NCBI RefSeq assembly: GCF_001905665.1
Contig: NZ_LIVX01000005.1
Span: forward strand, 62,001-126,000
DNA length: 64,000 nt
Direction: 5' to 3'
Source: Streptomyces sp. CB02261
GTDB taxonomy: Bacteria; Actinomycetota; Actinomycetes; Streptomycetales; Streptomycetaceae
Every line of letters starts with the position of its first letter. Within the stretch, counting starts at the first letter, position 1. This document shows, piece by piece, positions 44,418 through 52,771 of this stretch. The notes under the pieces were generated by a model. It did not search any database. It saw only the letters and a list, made by a program, of their open reading frames with translations, and was not told the origin of the DNA. Both the position numbers and the translations under genes were made by a program.

Positions 44418-44436
44418 TCGGTTAGCCTCACCTAAG
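44418..44436. promoter_or_regulatory. Iron box 5
   Basis: TTCGGTTAGCCTCACCTAA matches the consensus at 17 of 19 positions, upstream of the uptake set B permease operon. Confidence 0.88.
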
Positions 44437-44507
44437 TCGCGATCCGTCGGCCCGTGGGCCAAGGGACTCTCGCCGAACATCTGAGCCGCCGCCAGGGGGA
44501 GTTGTCG

Positions 44508-45599
44508 TTGTCCGTCGAATCCCGGGTGGTGTCGGGACAGCCGACCGAACACCCCGCGGAGAAGGCCCCCGACCCGGCCGCGCCGCCGCGGACGGGCCGC
44601 GCCGGAGCGGCGTACCGGGGGTTAGGACTGGCCCTGGGCCTCGCCGCGCTCGTCCTCACGGGACTGCTGAGCGTCTGGGTGGGCACCCGGGGCATCCCCT
44701 TCACCGCCACCTGGAACGTCCTGTGGAACCCGGACGGTTCGGAGACCTCGGTGATCATCCACGACTACCGCATCCCCCGGACCCTCCTGGGCCTGCTCGT
44801 CGGCATGGCCCTCGGCCTCGCCGGTGCCCTGATGCAGGGCCTGACGCGCAACCCGCTCGCCGACCCCGGCATGCTCGGCGTCAACCTGGGCGCCTCCGCC
44901 GGCGTGGTGGTGGCCATCGCCTTCTTCGGCGTCGCGGCCCCGCTCGGCTACGTCTGGTTCGCCCTCGCGGGCGCCGCCGCCGCGTCCGTCGGTGTCTTCC
45001 TCCTCGGCTCCTCCGGCCGGAAGATCGCCTCCCCCGAACGGCTCGTCGTCGCGGGCGCCGCCGTCACCGCCGTCCTCTACGCCTTCAACTGGGCGATCCT
45101 GCTGCTCGATCCGAGGGCCTTCGACCAGTTCCGCTTCTGGACCGTGGGATCCCTGGCGGGCCGCTACCACGACATCGTCCTGATGGCCCTGCCGTTCATC
45201 GGCGTCGGCCTCGTCATCGCCCTCGTCCTCGCCCCCTCGCTCAACGCCCTCGCCATGGGCGACCAGATGGGCCGCGCCCTCGGCGTGAACGTCGGCAGGA
45301 CCCGCGCCCTGGGCGTCGTCGCCGTGATGCTGCTGTGCGGGGCCGCCACCGCCGCCGCCGGACCGATCGGCTTCGTGGGCCTCGCCGTTCCGCACATCGC
45401 CCGCTTCGTCGTCGGCCCCGACCAGCGCTGGGTCTTCGCGTACTCGATGCTCATCGCGCCCGTCCTCCTCATCGGCTCCGACATCGTCGGCCGGGTCCTC
45501 GGCGCGCCCGGCGAGGTGCAGGTCGGCATCGTCACCGCGTTCATCGGCGCCCCGCTGTTCATCGCCCTGTGCCGTCGCCGAAAGCTGGTCATGCTGTGA
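44508..45599 (+). CDS. Ferric-siderophore ABC permease (FecCD family), uptake set B
   Basis: About 363 residues with nine or ten membrane helices after a charged leader. Motifs: GALMQGLTRNPLADPGMLGVN and GPIGFVGLAVPHIARFVVGPD. The start is uncertain: TTG 44508 has AGGGGGAG six bases upstream, whereas GTG 44454 opens a longer frame without a ribosome site. Iron box 5 lies 71 bp before the chosen start. The stop overlaps the GTG of the second permease (GTGA). It heads an operon of two permeases, ATPase, amidohydrolase and a small protein. Confidence 0.92.
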   Translation: MSVESRVVSGQPTEHPAEKAPDPAAPPRTGRAGAAYRGLGLALGLAALVLTGLLSVWVGTRGIPFTATWNVLWNPDGSETSVIIHDYRIPRTLLGLLVGMALGLAGALMQGLTRNPLADPGMLGVNLGASAGVVVAIAFFGVAAPLGYVWFALAGAAAASVGVFLLGSSGRKIASPERLVVAGAAVTAVLYAFNWAILLLDPRAFDQFRFWTVGSLAGRYHDIVLMALPFIGVGLVIALVLAPSLNALAMGDQMGRALGVNVGRTRALGVVAVMLLCGAATAAAGPIGFVGLAVPHIARFVVGPDQRWVFAYSMLIAPVLLIGSDIVGRVLGAPGEVQVGIVTAFIGAPLFIALCRRRKLVML

Positions 45600-46663
45600 T
45601 CAAGGCCCCCGACCGGCCCCGCGTCGTCAGCGGCCGGGTCGTACGCACCAGGGCCGGGGGCCTCTCCGTCCTCGTCCAGGGCCGTACCGTCGCCGTCACC
45701 GCGGCCCTCCTCGTCGCGCTCGTCGCCGTCATGGGCGTCACCCTGACCACCGGCGACTTCGACCTGTCCGTCGGAGAGGTCCTCGCGGCACTCACCGGCG
45801 ACGGCGGCGGGGCCGCCGACTTCGTCGTCAACACCCTGCGCATGCCGCGCCTCGTCACCGCGCTGTGCGTCGGCGCGGCCCTCGCCGTGAGCGGCGCCAT
45901 CCTGCAGAGCATCACGGGCAACCCCCTGGGCAGCCCCGACATCATCGGCTTCACCAACGGCTCCGCCGTCGGCGCCCTGTTCGTCATCGTCGTCGTGCAC
46001 GGCAACATGGCGCAGATCGCGCTCGGCGCGCTGACCGGCGGCCTCGCCACCGCCCTCGCCGTCCACCTCCTCATGCTCGGCCGGGGCGTCCAGGGCTTCC
46101 GGCTCGTCGTCATCGGCATCGGCGTCAGCGCCCTGCTCCTCGCCGTCAACTCGTACCTGATCACCCGCGCCACCTTCCAGGAGGCCCTGGAGGCGCAGGC
46201 CTGGCTGATCGGCAGCCTGGGCAATCGGCTCTGGACCCACGCCCACGCCATCGGCCTCGCCGTCGCCGTCCTGCTGCCCCTCGCCTTCTTCCTCTCCCGC
46301 CGCCTCGCCATGGTCGAGATGGGCGACACCACCGCCATGGCCCTCGGCGTCGACGTGACGCGCACCCGCACCCTGCTGCTCGTCATCAGCGTCGCCCTCG
46401 CCGCCTTCGCCACCGCCGTCACCGGACCCATCTGGTTCGTCGCCCTGGCCGCGCCCCAGGTCGCCCGCGGACTCACCCGGTCCTCCGGGCCCGCGCTGCT
46501 GCCGTCCGCCCTCATGGGCGCGGTCATGCTCGCCGTCAGCGACCTCGCCGTACAGCGCCTCTTCGCCCCCGCGCTGCTCCCGGTCGGCACCGCCACCGGC
46601 TGCGTCGGCGGGCTCTACCTCATCTGGCTACTGGTCTCCGAGTCGCGAAAGAGCCGCGCATGA
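45596..46663 (+). CDS. Ferric-siderophore ABC permease (FecCD family), uptake set B
   Basis: 355 residues, membrane-embedded. Motifs: GAILQSITGNPLGSPDIIGF and GPIWFVALAAPQVARGLTRS. The GTG start overlaps the upstream stop and its own stop overlaps the ATPase ATG, so the three subunits are translationally coupled. It is closer in motif wording to the set A permease at 17893-18987 than to its own partner, as expected for two-permease importers. Confidence 0.93.
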   Translation: MIKAPDRPRVVSGRVVRTRAGGLSVLVQGRTVAVTAALLVALVAVMGVTLTTGDFDLSVGEVLAALTGDGGGAADFVVNTLRMPRLVTALCVGAALAVSGAILQSITGNPLGSPDIIGFTNGSAVGALFVIVVVHGNMAQIALGALTGGLATALAVHLLMLGRGVQGFRLVVIGIGVSALLLAVNSYLITRATFQEALEAQAWLIGSLGNRLWTHAHAIGLAVAVLLPLAFFLSRRLAMVEMGDTTAMALGVDVTRTRTLLLVISVALAAFATAVTGPIWFVALAAPQVARGLTRSSGPALLPSALMGAVMLAVSDLAVQRLFAPALLPVGTATGCVGGLYLIWLLVSESRKSRA

Positions 46664-47547
46664 CAGCAACGAACCATCCCGCCTCCCGCCTGCGCGCCGA
46701 GAACCTGACCCTCTCCTACGACCAGCGGACCGTGGCGACCGACCTGGCCGTCGAGATCCCCGACCGCTCCTTCACGGTCATCATCGGACCGAACGCCTGC
46801 GGCAAGTCCACCCTGCTCACCGCCCTCGCCCGGATGCTCAAGCCGCGGACCGGACAGGTCTACCTGGACGGCGCGGCCATCGCCTCGTACCGCTCCCGCG
46901 AGGTCGCCCGCCGCCTCGGCCTGCTCCCGCAGTCCTCGACCGCCCCCGGTGGCATCACCGTGGGCGACCTGGTGGCCCGCGGCCGGTATCCGCACCAGGG
47001 CCTGCTGAAGCAGTGGTCCGCCGACGACGAGGCGGCCGTCGTCGAGGCCATGCGGCAGACCGGCGTGCTCGAACTCGCCGACCGGCCCGTCGACGACCTG
47101 TCCGGCGGCCAGCGCCAGCGCGTCTGGCTCTCCATGGTCCTGGCCCAGCAGACCTCGATCCTGCTCCTCGACGAGCCGACCACCTTCCTGGACATCGCGC
47201 ACCAGGTCGAGGTCCTCGACCTGTGCGCCGACCTCCACGCCCGCCGGGGCCACACGATCGTGGCCGTCCTGCACGACCTCAACCAGGCCTGCCGCTACGC
47301 CACGCACCTGATCGTCATGCGCCCCGGCGGAGTGATCGCGGCCGAGGGCGACCCCTCGACCGTCATGACCGCCGAACTGGTCGAGGACGTCTTCGGCCTG
47401 CCCTGCCGGATCATCGACGACCCGGAGACGGGAACCCCGCTCATGGTGCCGGCGGCCCCCAGACGATACGAGCCGACCGACGGCGACACGGCCGAGGAGG
47501 CCGTCGCGGGCGACCTCCCCGGCACGGTGATGGCCAAGACCTCCTGA
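46660..47547 (+). CDS. Ferric-siderophore ABC ATPase (FepC/FhuC-like)
   Basis: Cytoplasmic ATPase, 295 residues. All motifs are intact: Walker A GPNACGKST near residue 43, Q-loop LLPQSS, signature LSGGQRQRVW, Walker B ILLLDEPTTFLD and the switch His in VLHDLNQACRYA. It is the only siderophore-importer ATPase in the window, while two binding proteins and two permease pairs are present, so it may energise both importers. A hydrophilic tail after residue 260 is longer than usual. ATG 46660 overlaps the permease stop. Confidence 0.95.
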   Translation: MTATNHPASRLRAENLTLSYDQRTVATDLAVEIPDRSFTVIIGPNACGKSTLLTALARMLKPRTGQVYLDGAAIASYRSREVARRLGLLPQSSTAPGGITVGDLVARGRYPHQGLLKQWSADDEAAVVEAMRQTGVLELADRPVDDLSGGQRQRVWLSMVLAQQTSILLLDEPTTFLDIAHQVEVLDLCADLHARRGHTIVAVLHDLNQACRYATHLIVMRPGGVIAAEGDPSTVMTAELVEDVFGLPCRIIDDPETGTPLMVPAAPRRYEPTDGDTAEEAVAGDLPGTVMAKTS

Positions 47548-47578
47548 CCACAGCGACAGCGACCGGGAACGGACGGAC

Positions 47579-49150
47579 ATGCTCTGTACGAGGCTGACGA
47601 ACGCGCGCTTTCTCACCATGGACCCGGACCGCCCGGTCGCCCACGACCTCGGCATCTGGCGGGGACGGATCGTGGGCCTCGACGAGGAGGTGACCTCGCT
47701 GCCCGCCCGCGAGGTCGTCGACCTCCAGGGCGCCACCGTGCTCCCCGGCTTCGTCGACAGCCATGTCCACCTGGCCTGGGCGGGACTCAAGGCGAACACC
47801 CCGAGCATCGCGCCCTGCCAGCGCGTCGATGACGTCCTCGCCGTGGTCGCCCGCGCCGCCGCCCGCGCGGCTCCCGGCGCCTGGGTCGACATCGCCGGCT
47901 ACGACCAGCGGGCGCTCGGACGGCACCTCACCGCCGCGGAACTCGACCGGGTCGGCCAGAACCGCAAGATCTTCCTCATGCACGACTCCGGCCACGCCTG
48001 CGTCGTCAACAGCGCCGTGCTCGACCTGCTCCCGGCCGAGGTGCCGCACCAGGACGGGTTCCTCGCGGAGAGCGCCATGACCGCCGTACGGCAGCTCCGA
48101 CTGCCGTACTCCCAGGAGGAACTCGCCGACGCGATCGAGCGCGCCGGGCGCACCTGCCTCGCCGAAGGGATCACCGCCTGCGCCGAAGCGGGCATCGGCG
48201 GCGGCCTCCTCGGGCACAGCCCCGTCGAACTCGGCGCCTACCAACTCCTCAGGGACCAGGGCCGGCTGCCCCTCCGGGTCCAGCTCATGGCCGCGGGCGA
48301 CACCCTGCGCCCCCGCGCGGCCCACCGTGACGACGGCATCCCGCGCGCCCTCGACCTCGGCCTGCGCACCGGCTTCGGCGACGACTGGCTCTCCCTGGGC
48401 GCCCTCAAGATCTACACCGACGGCGGCATGATGGCCCGTACGGCGGCGCTCACCGAGCCGTACGAGGGCATGGCGCACACCGGGCAGTTCCAGGACGACC
48501 CCGAGCGCATCGCGGACCTCATCGTCGACGGCCACCTCGCCGGCTGGCAGCTCGCCGTGCACGCCATCGGCGACCGCGCCGCCGACCTCGCCCTCGACGC
48601 CCTGGAGCGGGCCCAGGAGCGGCGGCCCCGCCCGGCCGCCCGGCACCGTGTCGAGCACGCCGGCCTGATCCGCCCGGACCAGCTGTCGCGCTTCGCCCGG
48701 CTCGGCGTCAGCGCCGTCGTCCAGCCCAACTTCCTCCGCCACTTCGGCGACGACTACGCGGACGTCATGGGCGAGCGGCGGGCGCCCTGGATGTACCGGG
48801 GACGGGGCTTCCTCGACCACGGCGTCACGCTGGTCGGCAGTTCCGACCGGCCGGTCACGGACGGCTCGCCACTCCGGGCGATCCAGTTCATGGTCGAACG
48901 CGCCTCCACCTCCGGCCGCACGATCGGCCCGGACGAGGGCATCACCGTCGACGAGGCCCTGCACGCCTACACCACCGCGGGCGCGTACGCCTGCCACTGG
49001 GACGACACCGCCGGCACCCTGGCCCCGGGCAAGCGGGCCGACCTCGTCGTCCTCGGGGACGACCCCCGGCGCGTCGAGACCTCACGCATCGGCGCCATCG
49101 ACGTCGTGGCGACGTACGTGGACGGCCGCACGGAGAAGGGAACCCCGTGA
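47579..49150 (+). CDS. YtcJ-like amidohydrolase of the siderophore operon
   Basis: 523 residues, a metal-dependent hydrolase of the amidohydrolase-3 type. The metal-binding DSHVHL motif is at His62 and His64, followed by GALKIYTDGGMM, VHAIGDRAADLALDAL, HRVEHAGLI and GSSDRPVTDGSP, all in family order. No signal peptide, so cytoplasmic. It starts 31 bp after the ATPase and overlaps the next small gene by four bases, so it is part of the iron-box operon. Its job is not obvious: it could open an imported siderophore to release iron, or trim a precursor. Known ferric-hydroxamate release usually uses reductases, so a hydrolase here is unusual. Confidence 0.88.
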   Translation: MLCTRLTNARFLTMDPDRPVAHDLGIWRGRIVGLDEEVTSLPAREVVDLQGATVLPGFVDSHVHLAWAGLKANTPSIAPCQRVDDVLAVVARAAARAAPGAWVDIAGYDQRALGRHLTAAELDRVGQNRKIFLMHDSGHACVVNSAVLDLLPAEVPHQDGFLAESAMTAVRQLRLPYSQEELADAIERAGRTCLAEGITACAEAGIGGGLLGHSPVELGAYQLLRDQGRLPLRVQLMAAGDTLRPRAAHRDDGIPRALDLGLRTGFGDDWLSLGALKIYTDGGMMARTAALTEPYEGMAHTGQFQDDPERIADLIVDGHLAGWQLAVHAIGDRAADLALDALERAQERRPRPAARHRVEHAGLIRPDQLSRFARLGVSAVVQPNFLRHFGDDYADVMGERRAPWMYRGRGFLDHGVTLVGSSDRPVTDGSPLRAIQFMVERASTSGRTIGPDEGITVDEALHAYTTAGAYACHWDDTAGTLAPGKRADLVVLGDDPRRVETSRIGAIDVVATYVDGRTEKGTP

Positions 49151-49386
49151 GCACGGGAGAACGCACCGCGGAGAACGACCTCGAACGGTTCGCGCCCCTG
49201 TGGGGCGCACCCGCCTCACCGCCCCGCTGGGTCATCTGGCACCCGGACGCCGACACGATGGTCTTCGACCGGCGGCTCAACCTCCCGGTGCCCATCGACG
49301 ACGCGTCCCTGGCCGAGGTCCTCCGCCGCATGCGCGAGGCCGGCGCACCGGAGAGCACCGACTACCCGGGAAGGGCGTGCGGCTGA
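49147..49386 (+). CDS. Small hypothetical protein (79 residues)
   Basis: Soluble, acidic N-terminus, with LWGAPASPPRWVIWHPDADT, then MVFDRRLNLPVPIDDASLAEV and a C-terminal helix. The GTG start overlaps the amidohydrolase stop (GTGA), which implies cotranslation and perhaps a stable partnership. I recognise no family. It is the last gene of the operon and is followed by a strong terminator. Confidence 0.75.
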   Translation: MSTGERTAENDLERFAPLWGAPASPPRWVIWHPDADTMVFDRRLNLPVPIDDASLAEVLRRMREAGAPESTDYPGRACG

Positions 49387-49412
49387 AGGGCGACCGCCCC
49401 GACCCGAGGCGG

Positions 49413-49453
49413 AAGGGCGACCGCCCGGCCCGAGGCCGGGTCGGGGCGCCCTT
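49413..49453. terminator. Bidirectional terminator between uptake set B and the arg operon
   Basis: AAGGGCG/CGCCCTT (49413-49419 and 49447-49453) encloses the stem CCCGGCC-CGA-GGCCGGG (49424-49440). It serves both convergent transcripts; a stretch CTTT follows on the plus strand. Confidence 0.85.
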
Positions 49454-49464
49454 TCGCCGCTCCT

Positions 49465-50658
49465 TCAGTCGAGCCCCGCGTCGAGGGCCGCCGGCAGCGC
49501 GTCCAGGAGGCGGGCGACCTCGCGCGCGGACACCGTGAGCGCCGGTGCCAGCCGTACGGTCGCGGGACCGGCGACGGTCACGAGCTGGCCGGCCTCCTGC
49601 GCCGCCGCCTGCACCCGGGCCGCGACCGGCTCCGTCAGGGCGATGCCGAGCAGCAGCCCCGCCCCCCGCACCTCCGCCACCAGGGGGTGCTCCAGCTCCT
49701 CCACCCCGGCTCGCAGCAGCGCGCCCATGCGTGCGACGTGCCCGAGGAGGTCCTCCGACGCGAGGGTGTCGAGGACGGCCGAACCCGCCGCGCAGGCAAC
49801 CGGGTTGCCGCCGAAGGTGGAGCCGTGCTGCCCGGGGCCGAGCAGCTCGGCCGCGGCGCCGAACGCCACCGTGGCGCCGATCGGCAGGCCGCCGCCCAGT
49901 CCCTTGGCCAGGGTCACCAGGTCCGGGTCCACGCCCTCCTCGGCCTGGTGCGCGAACCAGTGCCCGGTGCGTCCGATCCCGGTCTGCACCTCGTCGACGA
50001 CGAGCAGGCTTCCCGCCGCGCGGGTGATCGCGCGGGCGGCCCGCAGATAGCCCTCGGGCGCGGGGACCACCCCCGCCTCGCCCTGTACGGGTTCCACGAA
50101 CACCGCCGCGGTGTCTTCCGACACGGCCGCGCGCAGGGCCTCCACGTCCCCGAACGGCACGTGCGTCACCTCTCCCGGCAGCGGCAGGAACGGCTCGCGC
50201 TTCGCGGGTTGCCCCGTGAGCGCCAGGGCGCCCATGGTGCGGCCGTGGAAGCCGCCCTCCATCGCGACCATCCGGGGCCGCCCGGTCCGGCGGGCCGCCT
50301 TGAAGGCCGCTTCGACCGCCTCCGTACCGGAGTTGCAGAAGAACACCCGCCCCGGCCTGCCGAGGAGCCGGAGGAGCCGCTCGGCGAGGGCGACCGGCGG
50401 GCCGGAGACGAAGAGGTTCGAGACATGACCGAGCCGCGCGATCTGGTCGGTGACGGCCGCGACCACGGCCGGATGGGCGTGGCCCAGGGTGTTGACGGCG
50501 ATCCCACCGGTGAAGTCCGTGTACGCCCGGCCCGTCTCGTCCCAGACCGTGCGGCCCTCGCCGCGGACCAGGGCCAGCGGGGGAGCGCCGTACGTGTCCA
50601 TCATCACCGCCCGCCAGCGCTCCGTCAGGGGGGAAGCGGGTGTGGGGAGGGCGTTCAC
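49465..50658 (-). CDS. argD: Acetylornithine aminotransferase
   Basis: PLP enzyme converting N-acetylglutamate semialdehyde to N-acetylornithine, 397 residues. Class III aminotransferase signatures: GIAVNTLGHAHPAVVAAV, FFCNSGTEAVEAAFKAARRTG, the Asp-containing LLVVDEVQTGIGRTG, the Schiff-base Lys in LVTLAKGLGGGLPIGA, and HGSTFGGNPVACAAG. The GTG start overlaps the argB stop (GTGA). It is the last gene of an iron-box-preceded operon and should supply ornithine for the siderophore. Confidence 0.95.
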   Translation of the reverse strand: MNALPTPASPLTERWRAVMMDTYGAPPLALVRGEGRTVWDETGRAYTDFTGGIAVNTLGHAHPAVVAAVTDQIARLGHVSNLFVSGPPVALAERLLRLLGRPGRVFFCNSGTEAVEAAFKAARRTGRPRMVAMEGGFHGRTMGALALTGQPAKREPFLPLPGEVTHVPFGDVEALRAAVSEDTAAVFVEPVQGEAGVVPAPEGYLRAARAITRAAGSLLVVDEVQTGIGRTGHWFAHQAEEGVDPDLVTLAKGLGGGLPIGATVAFGAAAELLGPGQHGSTFGGNPVACAAGSAVLDTLASEDLLGHVARMGALLRAGVEELEHPLVAEVRGAGLLLGIALTEPVAARVQAAAQEAGQLVTVAGPATVRLAPALTVSAREVARLLDALPAALDAGLD

Positions 50659-51602
50659 GCGCGGACCTCCCCGTCGTCCGGCGCGTCGTCGGGCAGCACC
50701 GTGGTGCCGGGGTTCTCCTCGGTGAGGACGCCCCGGAGGACCGCGTGTGGCGTACGCCCGTCGAGGACGTGGACCCGGCCGACCCCCGACCGGACGGCCC
50801 GCAGACAGCCCTCCATCTTGGGCAGCATCCCGCCCGCGAGCCCGGGCAGCAGAGCGGCCAGTTCGGCGGCGTGCAGACGGGGGATCACCTCGGTGCTCCG
50901 CGGCCAGTCCGCGTAGAGCCCGGGGACGTCCGTGAGCATGACGAGCCGGTCGGCGCCGAGGGCGACGGCGAGGGCCGAGGCCGCGAGATCGGCGTTCACG
51001 TTGTAGACCTGCCCGTCGGTGCCGCGCGCGACGGGGGAGACGACCGGGATGCGGCCTCCGGTGACGAGGTTCCGTACCGTCTCCGGGGCCACGGTCACGA
51101 TGTCGCCGACGAGACCGATGTCCACGGGCCGGCCGTCCACCCAGGCCGGGCGCCGCTGCGCGGTCAGAGTGTGCGCGTCCTCGCCCGACATGCCGACGGC
51201 GAAGGGCCCGTGGGCGTTGATGGCGCCGACGAGGTCGCGCTGCACCTGCCCGGTCAGCACCATACGGACCACGTCCATGGCCTCCGGCGTGGTCACCCGC
51301 ATCCCCGCCTCGAACCGGACCTCCAGGGCGAGACGGTCGAGCATCGCGCTGATCTGGGGACCGCCGCCGTGCACCACGACCGGGTGCAGGCCCGCGTGCC
51401 ACAGCTCGACGACGTCCTGAGCGAACGACTGCCGGAGCGCGGCGTCCACCAGGGTGCTTCCGCCGCACTTGACGACGACGGTCCGGCCCTGCAACTCCTC
51501 GGACCACGGCACGTCCCCGGACGGCCGCACCGCGCCCTCCACCGCTTCGCCCGCCGCCGTCTCCACGGCATCGGCGGCGCGCTGCCCGTCGAGCGTTCTC
51601 AT
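50655..51602 (-). CDS. argB: Acetylglutamate kinase
   Basis: Phosphorylates N-acetylglutamate. About 315 residues. Amino-acid-kinase motifs: VVKCGGSTL near the N-terminus, LHPVVVHGGGPQISAML and VNADLAASALAVALGADRLV. I choose ATG 51602 because GGAGGAGG (51610-51617) lies just before it; the ATG at 51623 that overlaps the argJ stop would place that ribosome site inside the gene. It has an arginine-rich-context tail GTTVLPDDAPDDGEV. Whether it keeps arginine feedback inhibition cannot be read here; losing it would suit ornithine production. Confidence 0.94.
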   Translation of the reverse strand: MRTLDGQRAADAVETAAGEAVEGAVRPSGDVPWSEELQGRTVVVKCGGSTLVDAALRQSFAQDVVELWHAGLHPVVVHGGGPQISAMLDRLALEVRFEAGMRVTTPEAMDVVRMVLTGQVQRDLVGAINAHGPFAVGMSGEDAHTLTAQRRPAWVDGRPVDIGLVGDIVTVAPETVRNLVTGGRIPVVSPVARGTDGQVYNVNADLAASALAVALGADRLVMLTDVPGLYADWPRSTEVIPRLHAAELAALLPGLAGGMLPKMEGCLRAVRSGVGRVHVLDGRTPHAVLRGVLTEENPGTTVLPDDAPDDGEVRA

Positions 51603-51619
51603 CACCGTTCCTCCTCCGC

Positions 51620-52771
51620 TCATGAGCTGTAGGCGCTGTTCTCGTGCACGTACGCGGCCGTCAGGTCGTTGGTCCAGATCTCCGCCGACGCCTCTCCGGC
51701 GCGCAGGTCGATCGTCACCGTGATCCGGCGGCCCGTCAGGTCGACCTTCTCGCGGGCCTCCCCGGCCGCGCCGTCCCGGCAGACCCAGACGCCGTTGACG
51801 GCCACGTCCAGGCGGTCGGGGTCGAAGGCGGCGTCGGTGGTGCCGATGGCCGAGAGGACCCGGCCCCAGTTCGGGTCCTCACCGTGCAGGGCGCACTTGA
51901 GGAGGTTGTTCCTGGCCACCGAGCGGCCCACGGTCACGGCGTCGTCCTCGGACGCGGCGCCGACGACGGCCACCTCGATCTCCTTCGACGCGCCCTCGGC
52001 GTCCGCGATCAGCTGGCGCGCCAGGTCGAGACAGACGGCGTGCACCGCCTCGGTGAACTCCCCGTCCGGCGGGGTCACGCCGGAGGAGCCCGAGGCGAGC
52101 AGCAGAACGGTGTCGTTGGTGGACATGCAGCCGTCGGAGTCGACCCGGTCGAACGTGGTGCGCACGGCCGCGCGCAGCGCGGAGTCGAGCAGCGGTCCGC
52201 CGGCCACGGCGTCGGTGGTGAGGACCACGAGCATGGTGGCGAGCCCGGGCGCGAGCATCCCGGCGCCCTTCGCCATGCCGCCGACGGTCCACCCGGACCG
52301 GGACACGACCGCCGTCTTGTGCACGGAGTCGGTGGTCCTGATCGCGACGGCCGCGTCCCGGCCGCCGTCGGTCGAGAGCCGCCGCGCCGCGAGGGCGATG
52401 CCGGACGTGACGCGATCCATGGGCAGCGGTACTCCGATGAGCCCGGTCGAGCAGACGGCCACCTCCTCCGGGGCGAGCCCGACGGCGCGGGCGGTGTGCT
52501 CGGCCATCGTCCGCGCGTCGTCGGCCCCGGCCCGGCCCGTGCACGCGTTGGCACCACCGGAGTTGAGGACCACCGCGGAGACCCGGCCGGCGGCCAGGGC
52601 GCGCCGCGACCAGTGGACGGGCGCGGCCTGGATCCGGTTGGAGGTGAAGACTCCCGCGGCGGCCGGCGCGGGCCCCCGGTTCACGACGAGTGCGAGGTCG
52701 GGATCGCCGGACGACTTGATGCCGGCGGCCACCCCGACGGCGAGGAAACCCCTGGCGGCGGTCACGGTCAC
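51620..52771 (-). CDS. argJ: Glutamate N-acetyltransferase / ornithine acetyltransferase
   Basis: Recycles the acetyl group from acetylornithine to glutamate, releasing free ornithine. 383 residues. The autoprocessing and nucleophile site is KGAGMLAPGLATMLVVLTTD, with the Thr of the ATM-LVVLTTD junction as the expected N-terminal nucleophile of the beta chain. Further motifs: GVFTSNRIQAAPVHWSR and GEDPNWGRVLSAIG. The GTG start overlaps the argC stop. Because ArgJ liberates ornithine, the four-gene operon is self-sufficient from glutamate to ornithine without argE or argA. Confidence 0.95.
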   Translation of the reverse strand: MTVTAARGFLAVGVAAGIKSSGDPDLALVVNRGPAPAAAGVFTSNRIQAAPVHWSRRALAAGRVSAVVLNSGGANACTGRAGADDARTMAEHTARAVGLAPEEVAVCSTGLIGVPLPMDRVTSGIALAARRLSTDGGRDAAVAIRTTDSVHKTAVVSRSGWTVGGMAKGAGMLAPGLATMLVVLTTDAVAGGPLLDSALRAAVRTTFDRVDSDGCMSTNDTVLLLASGSSGVTPPDGEFTEAVHAVCLDLARQLIADAEGASKEIEVAVVGAASEDDAVTVGRSVARNNLLKCALHGEDPNWGRVLSAIGTTDAAFDPDRLDVAVNGVWVCRDGAAGEAREKVDLTGRRITVTIDLRAGEASAEIWTNDLTAAYVHENSAYSS

